Below, one piece after another: positions 17,588-25,016 of a stretch of DNA of 64,000 bases. The notes below the pieces were generated by a model. That model was not told where the DNA came from and did no database searches. It saw only the letters and a program-made list of their open reading frames with translations. The stretch spans positions 2,356,001 to 2,420,000 of the forward strand of contig NZ_CP011502.1 of assembly GCF_001509405.1 (NCBI RefSeq), given 5' to 3'. This stretch comes from Aeromicrobium erythreum. Lineage in GTDB: Bacteria > Actinomycetota > Actinomycetes > Propionibacteriales > Nocardioidaceae. Numbering within the stretch: the stretch's first letter is position 1; the number at the start of each line of letters is the position of its first letter. The position numbers and the translations under genes were made by a program.

Positions 17588-18415
17588 GTGCCCACCCCAG
17601 CCGAGGTCCGCGCACAGCTGACCGACATCCTCGTGACCGTCGTCGAGTGCACCCCCGACGAGGTGCGCGACGACGCCCGCCTCGAGGACCTCGGCGTCGA
17701 CTCGCTCGCCGCCGTCGAGGTCGCCGACGAGCTGGGTCGTCGCTTCGGCGTCCACCTCGAGGACGCCACGGTCGACACGCTCGTGACCGTCGACGACGCC
17801 GTCCGTGCCGTCGTCGAGCACCGACCTGCCGGCCGCCGTGGTCGCCGTGGTCCTGCCGTGGCGGTGACCCTCGGCGCCGAGGGTCGCGAGCGGGCACCGG
17901 GCGAGCGCAGCCTCGCGGGCCGCGCCGACGCGCTCTGGCGGCTCGCCATGTGGTTCGTCGTGGCCGGTCTCGTGATCGGCGGAGGCCTCGGCTTCGCCGG
18001 CGCCACCGTGGTGCGCGCGACGGGTCTGGGCGGTGTCGAGCTGCCGCCGATCTCCGGCCCGACCGCCCCTGCGACGCCGTCGAGCAGCCCGTCGGCGAGC
18101 CCGTCGCCGACGCCGTCCGCGACGCAGGAGCCGGAGGAGAAGCCGACGTTCTCGGTCGAGAGCGACCGCATCGCCGCCGGCCAGCGGTTCACGATCTCCG
18201 GACGGTTCCCCTCCCTCGGCGAGGGCCAGCTGCTGCAGGTGCAGTCCCGCGACCCGGGCGCCGACTGGGAGGACTTCCCCGTCTCGCTGCAGACCCGCGA
18301 GGGCGGCCGGTTCCAGACCCAGATCTACACGTCACGTCCCGGCGAGCGGGAGTTCCGCGTGTTCCACGAGGACAGCAACACCGCGTCGCCGTCCGCGAAG
18401 GTCACGATCGGCTGA
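17588..18415 (+). CDS. Membrane-anchored acyl-carrier-protein fusion
   Basis: A 275-residue protein of unusual architecture. Residues 1-78 form an acyl carrier protein with the phosphopantetheine attachment serine in LGVDSLAAVEVADEL. A basic linker ([11 protein letters not shown]) leads to one TM helix around residues 118-142 (LAMWFVVAGLVIGGGLGF). Outside follow a P/S/T-rich spacer and a roughly 90-residue beta-rich domain (FSVESDRIAAGQRFTISGRF to the C-terminus) resembling an Ig-like fold. The ACP should be cytoplasmic and the C-terminus extracellular. It may hold an acyl chain at the membrane for lipid or cell-wall assembly; that is inference. GTG start at 17588. Confidence 0.8.
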   Translation: MPTPAEVRAQLTDILVTVVECTPDEVRDDARLEDLGVDSLAAVEVADELGRRFGVHLEDATVDTLVTVDDAVRAVVEHRPAGRRGRRGPAVAVTLGAEGRERAPGERSLAGRADALWRLAMWFVVAGLVIGGGLGFAGATVVRATGLGGVELPPISGPTAPATPSSSPSASPSPTPSATQEPEEKPTFSVESDRIAAGQRFTISGRFPSLGEGQLLQVQSRDPGADWEDFPVSLQTREGGRFQTQIYTSRPGEREFRVFHEDSNTASPSAKVTIG

Positions 18416-18429
18416 GCGAGCGCGCCGGG

Positions 18430-18930
18430 TCAGACGACCTGGTGCAGCCAGCGGACCGGGGCGCCCTCACCGGCGTGCCGGAACGGCTCGAGCTCGGCGT
18501 CCCACGCCACCCCGAGCAGACCGTCGAGCGCCTCGTCCATGGTGATCTCACCCAGCGCCGCCTTGACCCGGAACGCCTTGATGCGGTCCTCGGGGATGAG
18601 GACGTCGCCGTGCAGGCCGGTCATCGCGTGGAAGATGCCGAGGGTCGGGGTGAAGGAGAACCGTGCCCCCTCGCTCGCGGCGGTCGGCTCCTCGGTGACC
18701 TCGAAGCGGAGCCGGTCCCAGCCACGCATCGCCGACGCGAGGGCCGCAGCGGACCCTGCCGGGGCTTGCCACGACAGCTCGGCCCGGTACGTGCCGGCCT
18801 CCGCGGGCTGGGACTGCCAGTCGAGGTCGACGCTGTCGCCGAGGACGCCCGCGGCCGCCCACTCGACGTGCGGGCACAGCGCGGACGGCGCGGAGTGGAC
18901 ATACAGGACTCCACGGGTGGGGATGCTCAT
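18430..18930 (-). CDS. DUF3145 domain-containing protein
   Basis: A 166-residue conserved actinobacterial protein recognised from RGVLYVHSAPSALCPHVEWA, FHAMTGLHGDV and LGVAWDAELEPFRHAGEG. Function unknown. The ATG at 18930 has an AGGAGG site 5 bases upstream, which rules out the long N-terminal extension of the open frame. It is convergent with the ACP fusion gene, the stop codons only 14 bases apart. Confidence 0.9.
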   Translation of the reverse strand: MSIPTRGVLYVHSAPSALCPHVEWAAAGVLGDSVDLDWQSQPAEAGTYRAELSWQAPAGSAAALASAMRGWDRLRFEVTEEPTAASEGARFSFTPTLGIFHAMTGLHGDVLIPEDRIKAFRVKAALGEITMDEALDGLLGVAWDAELEPFRHAGEGAPVRWLHQVV

Positions 18931-19103
18931 CGTGCCTCCTAGCTCGAGATCCGCCTTCCCCAGCGACCTCACGGAGCCACGCGTCATCAGTCCGCGTTGC
19001 GCCCATGGTAGCCACAGCAGCCTCCTCGGCACCACCCCCGCGTCGGCGCGACACTCCCGAGCGGTCGGTCGCGACCGTCGGCGGCGCATGTGACGATGAG
19101 GTC

Positions 19104-19409
19104 ATGACCTCCGTCGTGCAGGACAACCCGAGCGCCTCCCGCTTCGAGATCACCGTCGACAACGAGCTCGCCGGCTGGGTCGACTACCGCGCCGACGGCG
19201 ACGTGTACGCCCTGCCCCACACCCGCGTGCTCCCCGCGTTCGAGGGTCGCGGCATCGGCTCGGAGCTCATCGTCGGCACCCTGCGCGAGCTGGCCGAGCG
19301 CGACGCGCAGGTGCTGCCGTTCTGCCCGTTCGTGCCCAAGGTGATCCGCGACCACCCCGAGTTCCTCGACCTCGTGCCGGCCGACCAGCGGGGCATGTTC
19401 GGCCTCTGA
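19104..19409 (+). CDS. Small GNAT-like N-acetyltransferase (YidJ-type)
   Basis: A 101-residue single-domain acetyltransferase-like protein. It has the acetyl-CoA loop region RVLPAFEGRGIGSELI (R/Q-x-x-G-x-G/A) and the conserved CPFVPKVIRDHPEF block of the short GNAT family (GtlC/YidJ-like). The cysteine in PFCPF is characteristic of this subgroup. The substrate is unknown. Confidence 0.82.
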   Translation: MTSVVQDNPSASRFEITVDNELAGWVDYRADGDVYALPHTRVLPAFEGRGIGSELIVGTLRELAERDAQVLPFCPFVPKVIRDHPEFLDLVPADQRGMFGL

Positions 19410-19428
19410 GCGCGACGTCGCGGCCGGC

Positions 19429-19857
19429 TCAGCCGACCACGTGCACGTCGATGCCCCGCGAGCACCACAGGTCGGCGATGTCCTCCGCGTCCTCCCACGC
19501 CTCGACCACCCGGTAGCCGTCCTTCTCGAGCTGGTCGAGCATCTCCGCCTTCACGACGTGGTCGGGGCGGTAGTCGCCCACGATGCGCATGACGAGCTGG
19601 TCGTAGGGCACGTCGTGCTCCTGCAGCCAGTCCAGCGTCAGGTCGCGCCACACGAACTCCCGCGACGTCACCACCAGCACCGCACGCCCCTGCTCGTGCG
19701 CCGCACGCACCGCCTCGACCACCTCCGGCCGCGGCGGGCAGTCGCGCGACGCCGAGTGGAAGGCCGCGAAGTCGCGCTCGTCCCCCGTCACGTGGTGCAG
19801 GATCGACGACACGTCGACCAACGTCCCGTCCAGGTCGGCGATCACGGCGTCGGTCAT
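19429..19857 (-). CDS. HAD-family phosphatase, polynucleotide kinase 3'-phosphatase-like
   Basis: A 142-residue HAD hydrolase. Motif I is DLDGTLVDV, motif II is VLVVTSRE, and the acidic motif is EDAEDIADLW. The composition resembles the phosphatase half of T4 polynucleotide kinase (PNKP) proteins. Whether it acts on nucleic acid ends or small phosphates cannot be decided from sequence. ATG 19857 is chosen because homologues begin close to the DLDG motif. Confidence 0.75.
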   Translation of the reverse strand: MTDAVIADLDGTLVDVSSILHHVTGDERDFAAFHSASRDCPPRPEVVEAVRAAHEQGRAVLVVTSREFVWRDLTLDWLQEHDVPYDQLVMRIVGDYRPDHVVKAEMLDQLEKDGYRVVEAWEDAEDIADLWCSRGIDVHVVG

Positions 19858-19894
19858 GGGCCCAGTCTGCCCGCTCGCTAGGCTGTGCACCCCT

Positions 19895-19971
19895 GGGGCG
19901 GTAGCTCAGCCGGTCAGAGCAGAGGACTCATAATCCTTGGGTCGTGGGTTCGAGCCCCACCCGCCCCACCA
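19895..19971 (+). tRNA. tRNA-Met (CAT), CCA encoded
   Basis: Acceptor stem GGGGCGG/CCGCCCC, then A and CCA at 19968-19971. D-arm GCTCAGCCGGTCAGAGC, T-arm GTGGGTTCGAGCCCCAC. Anticodon arm GAGGA-CTCATAA-TCCTT gives CAT. Elongator Met is the default reading. An Ile2 tRNA whose C34 is modified to lysidine shares this anticodon and cannot be excluded. It borders a lower-GC segment, as integration sites often do. Confidence 0.93.
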
Positions 19972-20326
19972 CAGGTCACGACGCAGCACGTCCCTCGCGA
20001 GGCTTGTCATCCTTTGCTCGACACCTGAAACACTGCCCGCTTCCCCGGCCCGCGTGGGCAAGCCCACGAACCGCTAAGAGCGTCATCATCGGGATTTCGC
20101 CATCTTCCCGTACGCGGCGGACCAAGCCGACGATGCACCCAAGGGAAGATGGACCGGGGTGGCTTCGAGTGCGATGCGAGAGAACTTTGAGCTATCGAGA
20201 CCTGTTCGTCGGCGTCGTGACGATCAGAACGTGGACATCAACATGCACTGCATCCCAACGAGGGAATCCACGTTTGTCTCCGACAACTGCACATCTCGAA
20301 GGATTCGACCGCACCGAAAGAAGGAA
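19972..20326. other. Non-coding start of the lower-GC segment after tRNA-Met
   Basis: Some 355 bases without a convincing gene. GC drops below that of the flanking DNA immediately after the tRNA. Short plus-strand frames here have no ribosome sites. A short inverted pair GTGGGCAAGCCCAC lies near 20055. No integrase gene remains. Confidence 0.4.
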
Positions 20327-20671
20327 ATGTCAGACGGCGCAGGCAGCCTTTCCCGTATGTCACCGAACAAGGTTGCGGCAGTGATGGCTCTTGCCGCGAC
20401 CCTGGTCCAGATCTACTGGCGGGTGAGCATGTACTGGCACAACGACGCGAGGTTAGCGCGCCATTTCTCAACCGTTCGCGATCTCATGCAAGAAGTCCGC
20501 TGGCGTCAGCCGATCCGTCGCATCCGCCGACGCCGAGAGATCATGAGTCTTCTTGCAGATTATCCCGACGAGATCTTCAACTATCGTCGCGTGTACTGGG
20601 AAGTCGTGGCGTGGGCTCTGCTCCTTCTTGCATCGGCCTACGCGGCATTCGGAACGTTGTCGCAGCGATGA
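20327..20671 (+). CDS. Two-TM small membrane protein in tRNA-adjacent segment
   Basis: A 114-residue protein. TM1 is near residues 15-32 (VAAVMALAATLVQIYW) and TM2 near 92-110 (VVAWALLLLASAYAAFG). Between them is a strongly basic cytoplasmic stretch (QEVRWRQPIRRIRRRREI). The ATG at 20327 follows AGAAGGA closely; an alternative ATG at 20357 lacks a ribosome site. The stop overlaps the ATG of the next gene (ATGA), so the two are a coupled pair. No family recognised. Reduced GC suggests acquisition with the ParB-like partner. Confidence 0.6.
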   Translation: MSDGAGSLSRMSPNKVAAVMALAATLVQIYWRVSMYWHNDARLARHFSTVRDLMQEVRWRQPIRRIRRRREIMSLLADYPDEIFNYRRVYWEVVAWALLLLASAYAAFGTLSQR

Positions 20672-21075
20672 GCGGGTCGCTCCGCAAAGTGTTGCAGCGA
20701 CGGCGACGGACTTTCGCAGGGCTTCAGTCGCAATCGAACCCGAACCGCACGCACCGGTGGGTGGTGGTCGACATAAATGCGCTGCCGCGAGAACAGGCCT
20801 ATCGACCGGACACCGAAAAATGGGCCGCGCGTGTCAACTGGCGGCGAGTCAATCGAGTGGTCACCCAGTTGTTCGAGGCAGAACGATTGGATGACTACGA
20901 GGCAGTGGACCGCGCGAGTCGATGGATGCTCCGGCGCAATCGTCTGGCGGTCGACAGTCTCGTCTCGTGGCCCATCGACGCGGATAGCGTGCAGATCACG
21001 AACGGGATCCACCGGATCGCTGCGATGCGCATGCAGGGCGTTCAATTCACGATCGGCGCCGACTTCGCCCGCTAG
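20668..21075 (+). CDS. ParB/sulfiredoxin-fold-like small protein
   Basis: A 135-residue protein coupled by ATGA to the preceding membrane protein. The region VSWPIDADSVQITNGIHRIAAMRMQGVQ matches the G-x-H-R-x-x-A loop of ParB/Srx-like domains, which bind CTP, ATP or act as nucleases. The N-terminus is basic (RKVLQRRRRTF). No HTH follows, so it is not a classical plasmid ParB. It could be a toxin, nuclease or nucleotide sensor; this is inference from one motif. Its GC is below that of the chromosome core. Confidence 0.6.
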   Translation: MSGSLRKVLQRRRRTFAGLQSQSNPNRTHRWVVVDINALPREQAYRPDTEKWAARVNWRRVNRVVTQLFEAERLDDYEAVDRASRWMLRRNRLAVDSLVSWPIDADSVQITNGIHRIAAMRMQGVQFTIGADFAR

Positions 21076-21488
21076 CTGAACAGCGTCGTTGATCTCCGCG
21101 GGGTCGATCGCCGAAGTTCGACAACCCAGTCCGACCGTGGCCCGAGTTGCGTTCATTCAAGAGAGGGCCAGGTCACTGCAATCGGTCGTGGTTCGACGAC
21201 CGCAGATCGTTGAGTGCCTTCAAGTTTCGCTCAGGTTGCAGATACTTCATGACCACGGACGGGCGGGAGGGGTCGACGCTCACTGCTGTACACGGGGGTC
21301 GCGATCCGATCGACACCTGGCACGGGCCCCGCGATACTCACCATCCTTCAGTTGAACTCGCTCCGCCCACCACGAACATGACACTGCACTGCACCCGACG
21401 AGCGGGCGCGCGGCGCGCCCTCACGACGCTCTCAGCCGGGCAGGGCATGCTCGGCCCGACAGGTCGGGGACGAGGCAGCGAGGTGGCG
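21076..21488. other. Gene-free transition from lower-GC to core DNA
   Basis: About 410 bases with no supported gene. GC rises to core level around 21400. Near 21364 the string CCGCCCACCAC resembles the tRNA-Met 3' end (CCGCCCCACCAC at 19961) with one base missing. It could be a decayed attachment site, but the match is too short to be secure. Confidence 0.35.
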
Positions 21489-22679
21489 ATGACCGTCGTC
21501 GAGGAGGGCGCCCCGTCGCGCCGACGTGTCGGACCCGTGGAGCGGCTGCGCCGGTTCGGCCGACCGCCCCGCATCGTCGGCATCGACGTCGCTCGTGGGC
21601 TGGCCGTGCTCGGGATGGTCGGCGCCCACCTGGGCGACACCCACGACGACATCACCTGGTCCGATCCGTCCACCTGGGACGGCATCGTCAACGGGCGCTC
21701 CTCGCTACTCTTCGCGATGCTGGCCGGCGTCTCCATCAGCCTCATCTGCAAGGGCCGCGCCCGCCCCGGGGACACCCGCCTGCAGATGATGCTCGTCCGC
21801 CGCGGTCTGCTGATCCTCGTCATCGGCCTCGCCATCGAGCTCCTGAACACCGGCGTCGGCGTCATCCTGCCGCTCTACGGGCTGCTGTTCGTGGCGTCGA
21901 CCCTCGTCCTGCACTGGAGCACGCGACGGCTCTGGACGGTGGCGGTGCTGCTCGCGGTGGTCGCGCCGTTCGCGGTCGCGCTGGCGCACGCGCTCAGCCT
22001 CGCCGCGTCGGGCCCCGGCCTCAACCTCACCCTGTTCGGCCTCTACCCCGTCACCGCGTGGCTCGCCGTGCTCTTGGCCGGCATGGCCGTCGGCCGTCTG
22101 CAGCTCACCCGCGCACGCGTGGCGGCGGGGCTCCTGCTCGGGGGCGTCCTGGTCGCCACGCTCGGGTACGGCGCGGGCCACCTCATCGGCTCGGACCGGG
22201 ACGACCTCGTCGCCTACCTCGGCTGGGACGCACCGGACTACTACGACGACCTCGGGAACCCCACCAACGAGCCCGGCTACCTCACCCGGCTCGAGCAGTC
22301 CGACGAGATCCAGCACGTGTGGAGCACCGCGATGCAGTACAAGCCGCACACGGCCGGTGCGCCCGAGATCGTCGGATCCGGTGGGCTCGCGGTCGCCGTC
22401 ATCGGACTCTGCCTGCTCCTCGCCCGACGACTGCGTGCCGTGCTGCTCCCCCTCGCGGCCTTGGGCTCCATGCCGCTGACGGCCTACACCGGACACCTGC
22501 TCCTGCTCACCGCGCTGGCCGGAGGTCCCTTCGGCGGGTACGTCGGCGTCAGCAACACCGTCTGGGCACGCACCAGCGTCGGCCTGCTCGTGCTGGCGAC
22601 GCTCTGGGTCGCGTTCGTCGGTCGGGGGCCGCTCGAACGCCTCGTGGCACGCGTCAGCCGCCCCCGCGCCGAGGGCTGA
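21489..22679 (+). CDS. DUF418/heparan acetyltransferase-like membrane protein
   Basis: A 396-residue integral membrane protein with about ten TM segments. It begins with the HGSNAT/DUF1624-type signature RIVGIDVARGLAVLGMVGAHLGD, which contains a membrane-embedded histidine used for acyl transfer in relatives. The C-terminal third (LGSMPLTAYTGHLLLL) is DUF418-like. Likely moves acyl groups across or within the membrane; the acceptor is unknown. The ATG at 21489 is chosen because the open frame upstream runs into lower-GC DNA with no start signal. Confidence 0.82.
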   Translation: MTVVEEGAPSRRRVGPVERLRRFGRPPRIVGIDVARGLAVLGMVGAHLGDTHDDITWSDPSTWDGIVNGRSSLLFAMLAGVSISLICKGRARPGDTRLQMMLVRRGLLILVIGLAIELLNTGVGVILPLYGLLFVASTLVLHWSTRRLWTVAVLLAVVAPFAVALAHALSLAASGPGLNLTLFGLYPVTAWLAVLLAGMAVGRLQLTRARVAAGLLLGGVLVATLGYGAGHLIGSDRDDLVAYLGWDAPDYYDDLGNPTNEPGYLTRLEQSDEIQHVWSTAMQYKPHTAGAPEIVGSGGLAVAVIGLCLLLARRLRAVLLPLAALGSMPLTAYTGHLLLLTALAGGPFGGYVGVSNTVWARTSVGLLVLATLWVAFVGRGPLERLVARVSRPRAEG

Positions 22680-22685
22680 GCGACC

Positions 22686-22904
22686 TCAGCCCTCGGGGTG
22701 CTGCTTGAGCCAGGCCACGAGCGCGTTGGCGTGGCCGTGGCCGAGCCCGTGCTCGTTCTTCAGGTACGCCACCTTCTCCATGTGCGCGACGTCGCCGAGC
22801 CCGCGCAGGAGGTCGAGCCAGTGCTCGATGCTCTCGCCGTAGCGCTTCTCGATCGACGGGAAGTACGACGCGGGTCCCTGCGTCGGCCACTGCTGCTCAG
22901 CCAT
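22686..22904 (-). CDS. DUF4287 domain-containing protein
   Basis: A 72-residue protein of the DUF4287 family, seen from SYFPSIEKRYGESIEHWLDLL and VAYLKNEHGLGHGHANALVAW. Family members occur alone or fused to DUF5655; the role is unknown. Transcribed divergently from the PIG-L deacetylase gene and convergent with the DUF418 protein. Confidence 0.88.
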   Translation of the reverse strand: MAEQQWPTQGPASYFPSIEKRYGESIEHWLDLLRGLGDVAHMEKVAYLKNEHGLGHGHANALVAWLKQHPEG

Positions 22905-22939
22905 GGCCCGACCCTAGCCGCGCCCCGTAGCCTGACGCC

Positions 22940-23689
22940 ATGACCGACGAGGCGCCCGTCCCGCTCACTCCGCTCGACGAGGACTGGGAGCGGGCGCTCG
23001 TCGTCGTCGCCCACCCCGACGACGTGGAGTTCGGCGCCGCTGCCGCCGTCGCCCGCTGGACCGAGCAGGGCAAGACCGTCGTGTACTGCATGGTCACGAG
23101 CGGGGAGGCCGGCATCGACGCGCTCACGCCTCAGGAGTGCCGGACGGTGCGCGAGGCCGAGCAGGTCGAGTCCGCGCGCATCGTCGGCGTCGACGAGGTC
23201 GAGTTCCTCGGCTTCCCCGACGGCGTCGTCGAGCAGACCGTGGCCCTGCGGGCCGCGATCGCCCAGCAGGTCCGACAGCACCGGCCCGATGTCGTCGTCA
23301 CCGTGAACCACCACGACACGTGGGGTGGCAGCGCACCGAACCAGGCCGACCACGTCGCCGTCGGCCGCTCCACCATCCACGCCGTGCAGGACGCCGGCAA
23401 CCGGTGGATCCACCGCGAGCAGCTGCTCGACGGGCTCGAGCCCTGGGGCGGTGTCCGGCAGGTGTGGGTGTCCGGCTCCCCCGCCGCGACGCACGGTGTC
23501 GACACCTCCGCCACCTTCGACCGCGGGGTCGCGTCGCTGGAGGCCCACCGCGCCTACATCGACGGGCTCGGATGGGAGCACTTCGACGCCGCCGAGTTCC
23601 TCGAGGGGATGTCGCGGCCCCTCGGGACCCGCATGGGCGTCACCCACGCGGCCGCGTTCGAGGTCGTGTCGATGACGTGGGGCGACTGA
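22940..23689 (+). CDS. PIG-L family deacetylase (MshB/BshB-like)
   Basis: A 249-residue zinc-dependent LmbE-fold deacetylase. The metal motif AHPDDVEFG begins near residue 24 and the distal histidine is in NQADHVAVG. Members deacetylate GlcNAc-linked substrates, for example in mycothiol synthesis (MshB) or mycothiol-conjugate cleavage (Mca). This protein is shorter and diverged from those two, so the substrate is open. It is followed one base later by the first LURP-one gene, which suggests an operon. Confidence 0.88.
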   Translation: MTDEAPVPLTPLDEDWERALVVVAHPDDVEFGAAAAVARWTEQGKTVVYCMVTSGEAGIDALTPQECRTVREAEQVESARIVGVDEVEFLGFPDGVVEQTVALRAAIAQQVRQHRPDVVVTVNHHDTWGGSAPNQADHVAVGRSTIHAVQDAGNRWIHREQLLDGLEPWGGVRQVWVSGSPAATHGVDTSATFDRGVASLEAHRAYIDGLGWEHFDAAEFLEGMSRPLGTRMGVTHAAAFEVVSMTWGD

Positions 23690-23690
23690 C

Positions 23691-24275
23691 GTGCCCGACC
23701 AGCCCGACACGACCGTCGACGTCCAGCACGTGCCCGCCTTCCTCGTGCGGGAGCGTCCGGCTCTGCGCGCCGAGCGGCACGAGGTCCTCGACCCCACTGG
23801 TGCGACCCTGGCCTTCGCCGAACGTCGTCGTTCGTGGGGACCGGGAGCGACCACCATGTTCCACACCGACGAGGCACGCACGCGCGAGACGTTCCGAAGC
23901 GAGGTCCGTGGCCGCCCGAGCCTCGGGGCACGTCACGTGGTCGTTGCTGCCGACGGTCGCCCGCTCGGGTCCTTCCGCAAGCAGGCCGCCCGCAGCCTCG
24001 TCCGCACCACGTTCGTGCTCGAGGCCGAGGGACTGGCGGGCACGGCGCAGGAGCGCAGCGGGTTCCTCGCGCTCGAGCGGCGGCTCAGCAGCGATACGCC
24101 GACCCGCCGGATCGCGGTCGACGTCATCGACGACGTCACCGGACAGCCGCTGCTCTCGGTCGCCCGCGCACCCGGCGAGCGCTCGACGTACGCCGTGGAC
24201 GTGCCCGACCCCCGTGTCGACGTGCGCCTGGCCGCAGCCTTCGTCGTGGGACTGCTCGGCATGATCGACCACTGA
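23691..24275 (+). CDS. LURP-one/Tubby-C-like protein, copy 1
   Basis: A 194-residue beta-rich protein of the LURP-one-related (Tubby C-terminal-like, scramblase-like) superfamily. Family-typical blocks: RAERHEVLDPTGATLAFAE, AADGRPLGSFRKQAARSL, DDVTGQPLLSVARAPGE. It ends in a hydrophobic segment (LAAAFVVGLLGMI) that may be the buried central helix of the fold or contact membrane. Such proteins are proposed to bind membrane phospholipids. GTG start one base after the PIG-L stop. It is paralogous to the next gene. Confidence 0.75.
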   Translation: MPDQPDTTVDVQHVPAFLVRERPALRAERHEVLDPTGATLAFAERRRSWGPGATTMFHTDEARTRETFRSEVRGRPSLGARHVVVAADGRPLGSFRKQAARSLVRTTFVLEAEGLAGTAQERSGFLALERRLSSDTPTRRIAVDVIDDVTGQPLLSVARAPGERSTYAVDVPDPRVDVRLAAAFVVGLLGMIDH

Positions 24276-24303
24276 ACGGCCCCCGAGCCCCTAGGCTCTC
24301 GGC

Positions 24304-24861
24304 GTGACCACCGTGCAGCACGTCCCGTCGTTCACCGTCAACCAGAAGCTGGCGATGACCACCAACCGCTACGAGGTCGTCGGCCCCGACGGCGCCCTCC
24401 TCGCCGTCGCGCAGCAGAAGCGCCTCGCGCTCAAGGAGAAGGTGACCTTCTACACCGACGAGTCCCGGCGGCAGGAGGCGTTCACGTTCGGCGCCCGCAA
24501 CGTGATGGAGCTGCGCGGCGCCTACGACGTCGTCGCATCCGACGGCACGCCCCTCGGCACCTTCCGCAAGCAGTTCGGCGCGTCGCTGATGCGCACGACC
24601 TTCACGCTCGAGGGCGACGGCTTCGTCGGCACGGGCCAGGAGCGCAGCCAGCTCGTCGCGGTGCTGCGCCGCTTCACCGACCTGCCCTTCCTCAAGATGC
24701 ACTTCGACGTCGTCGACGACGCGACCGGTCAGCCGCTGCTCTCGGTCGAGCGCGCGACGTCGGTGCGCGACCGCTACGAGGTCTCCGTGCCCGACCCCCG
24801 GGTGGACGTCCGCCTCGCTGCCGCTTTCGCCGTGGGCATGGACGCGCTCCTCGGCCGCTGA
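24304..24861 (+). CDS. LURP-one/Tubby-C-like protein, copy 2
   Basis: A 185-residue paralogue of the preceding gene, colinear throughout: QHVPSF/QHVPAF, GTFRKQFGASLMRTTF versus GSFRKQAARSLVRTTF, and a shared VPDPRVDVRLAAAF near the end. This is a tandem duplication with substantial divergence. GTG start at 24304, 28 bases after copy 1. Followed by a strong hairpin at 24884-24923. Confidence 0.75.
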   Translation: MTTVQHVPSFTVNQKLAMTTNRYEVVGPDGALLAVAQQKRLALKEKVTFYTDESRRQEAFTFGARNVMELRGAYDVVASDGTPLGTFRKQFGASLMRTTFTLEGDGFVGTGQERSQLVAVLRRFTDLPFLKMHFDVVDDATGQPLLSVERATSVRDRYEVSVPDPRVDVRLAAAFAVGMDALLGR

Positions 24862-24883
24862 ACGCACGAAGGCGGCACTGACG

Positions 24884-24923
24884 CGAGAAGGGGACCGACG
24901 CTGCTGCGTCGGTCCCCTTCTCG
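24884..24923. terminator. Bidirectional 17-bp hairpin terminator
   Basis: Positions 24884-24900 pair perfectly with 24907-24923 around a 6-nt loop (CTGCTG). It lies between the plus-strand LURP-one genes and the minus-strand tRNA-Asn and can stop transcription from both sides. Confidence 0.85.
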
Positions 24924-24943
24924 TCGCCCTGGCGGGCACCGTG

Positions 24944-25016
24944 CTCCCCCGATTGGACTCGAACCAATAACCCTTCGATTAACAGTCGAATGCTCTGCCA
25001 ATTGAGCTACGGGGGA
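24944..25016 (-). tRNA. tRNA-Asn (GTT)
   Basis: Acceptor TCCCCCG/CGGGGGA with discriminator G, anticodon stem TTCGA/TCGAA around CTGTTAA giving GTT, and a normal T-arm (TATTGGTTCGAGTCCAATC-like). No encoded CCA. The 5' end overlaps the last codons of the sigma-factor gene by 10 bases. Confidence 0.95.

Noticed and set aside
21089-21355. 88-codon ORF between the ParB-like gene and the DUF418 gene
   Set aside because: No ribosome site and no protein-like pattern; another ORF overlaps it in a different frame.
21360-21380. Possible attR copy of the tRNA-Met 3' end
   Set aside because: Only 11 of 12 bases match with a gap; kept as a hint in a finding, not annotated as a site.
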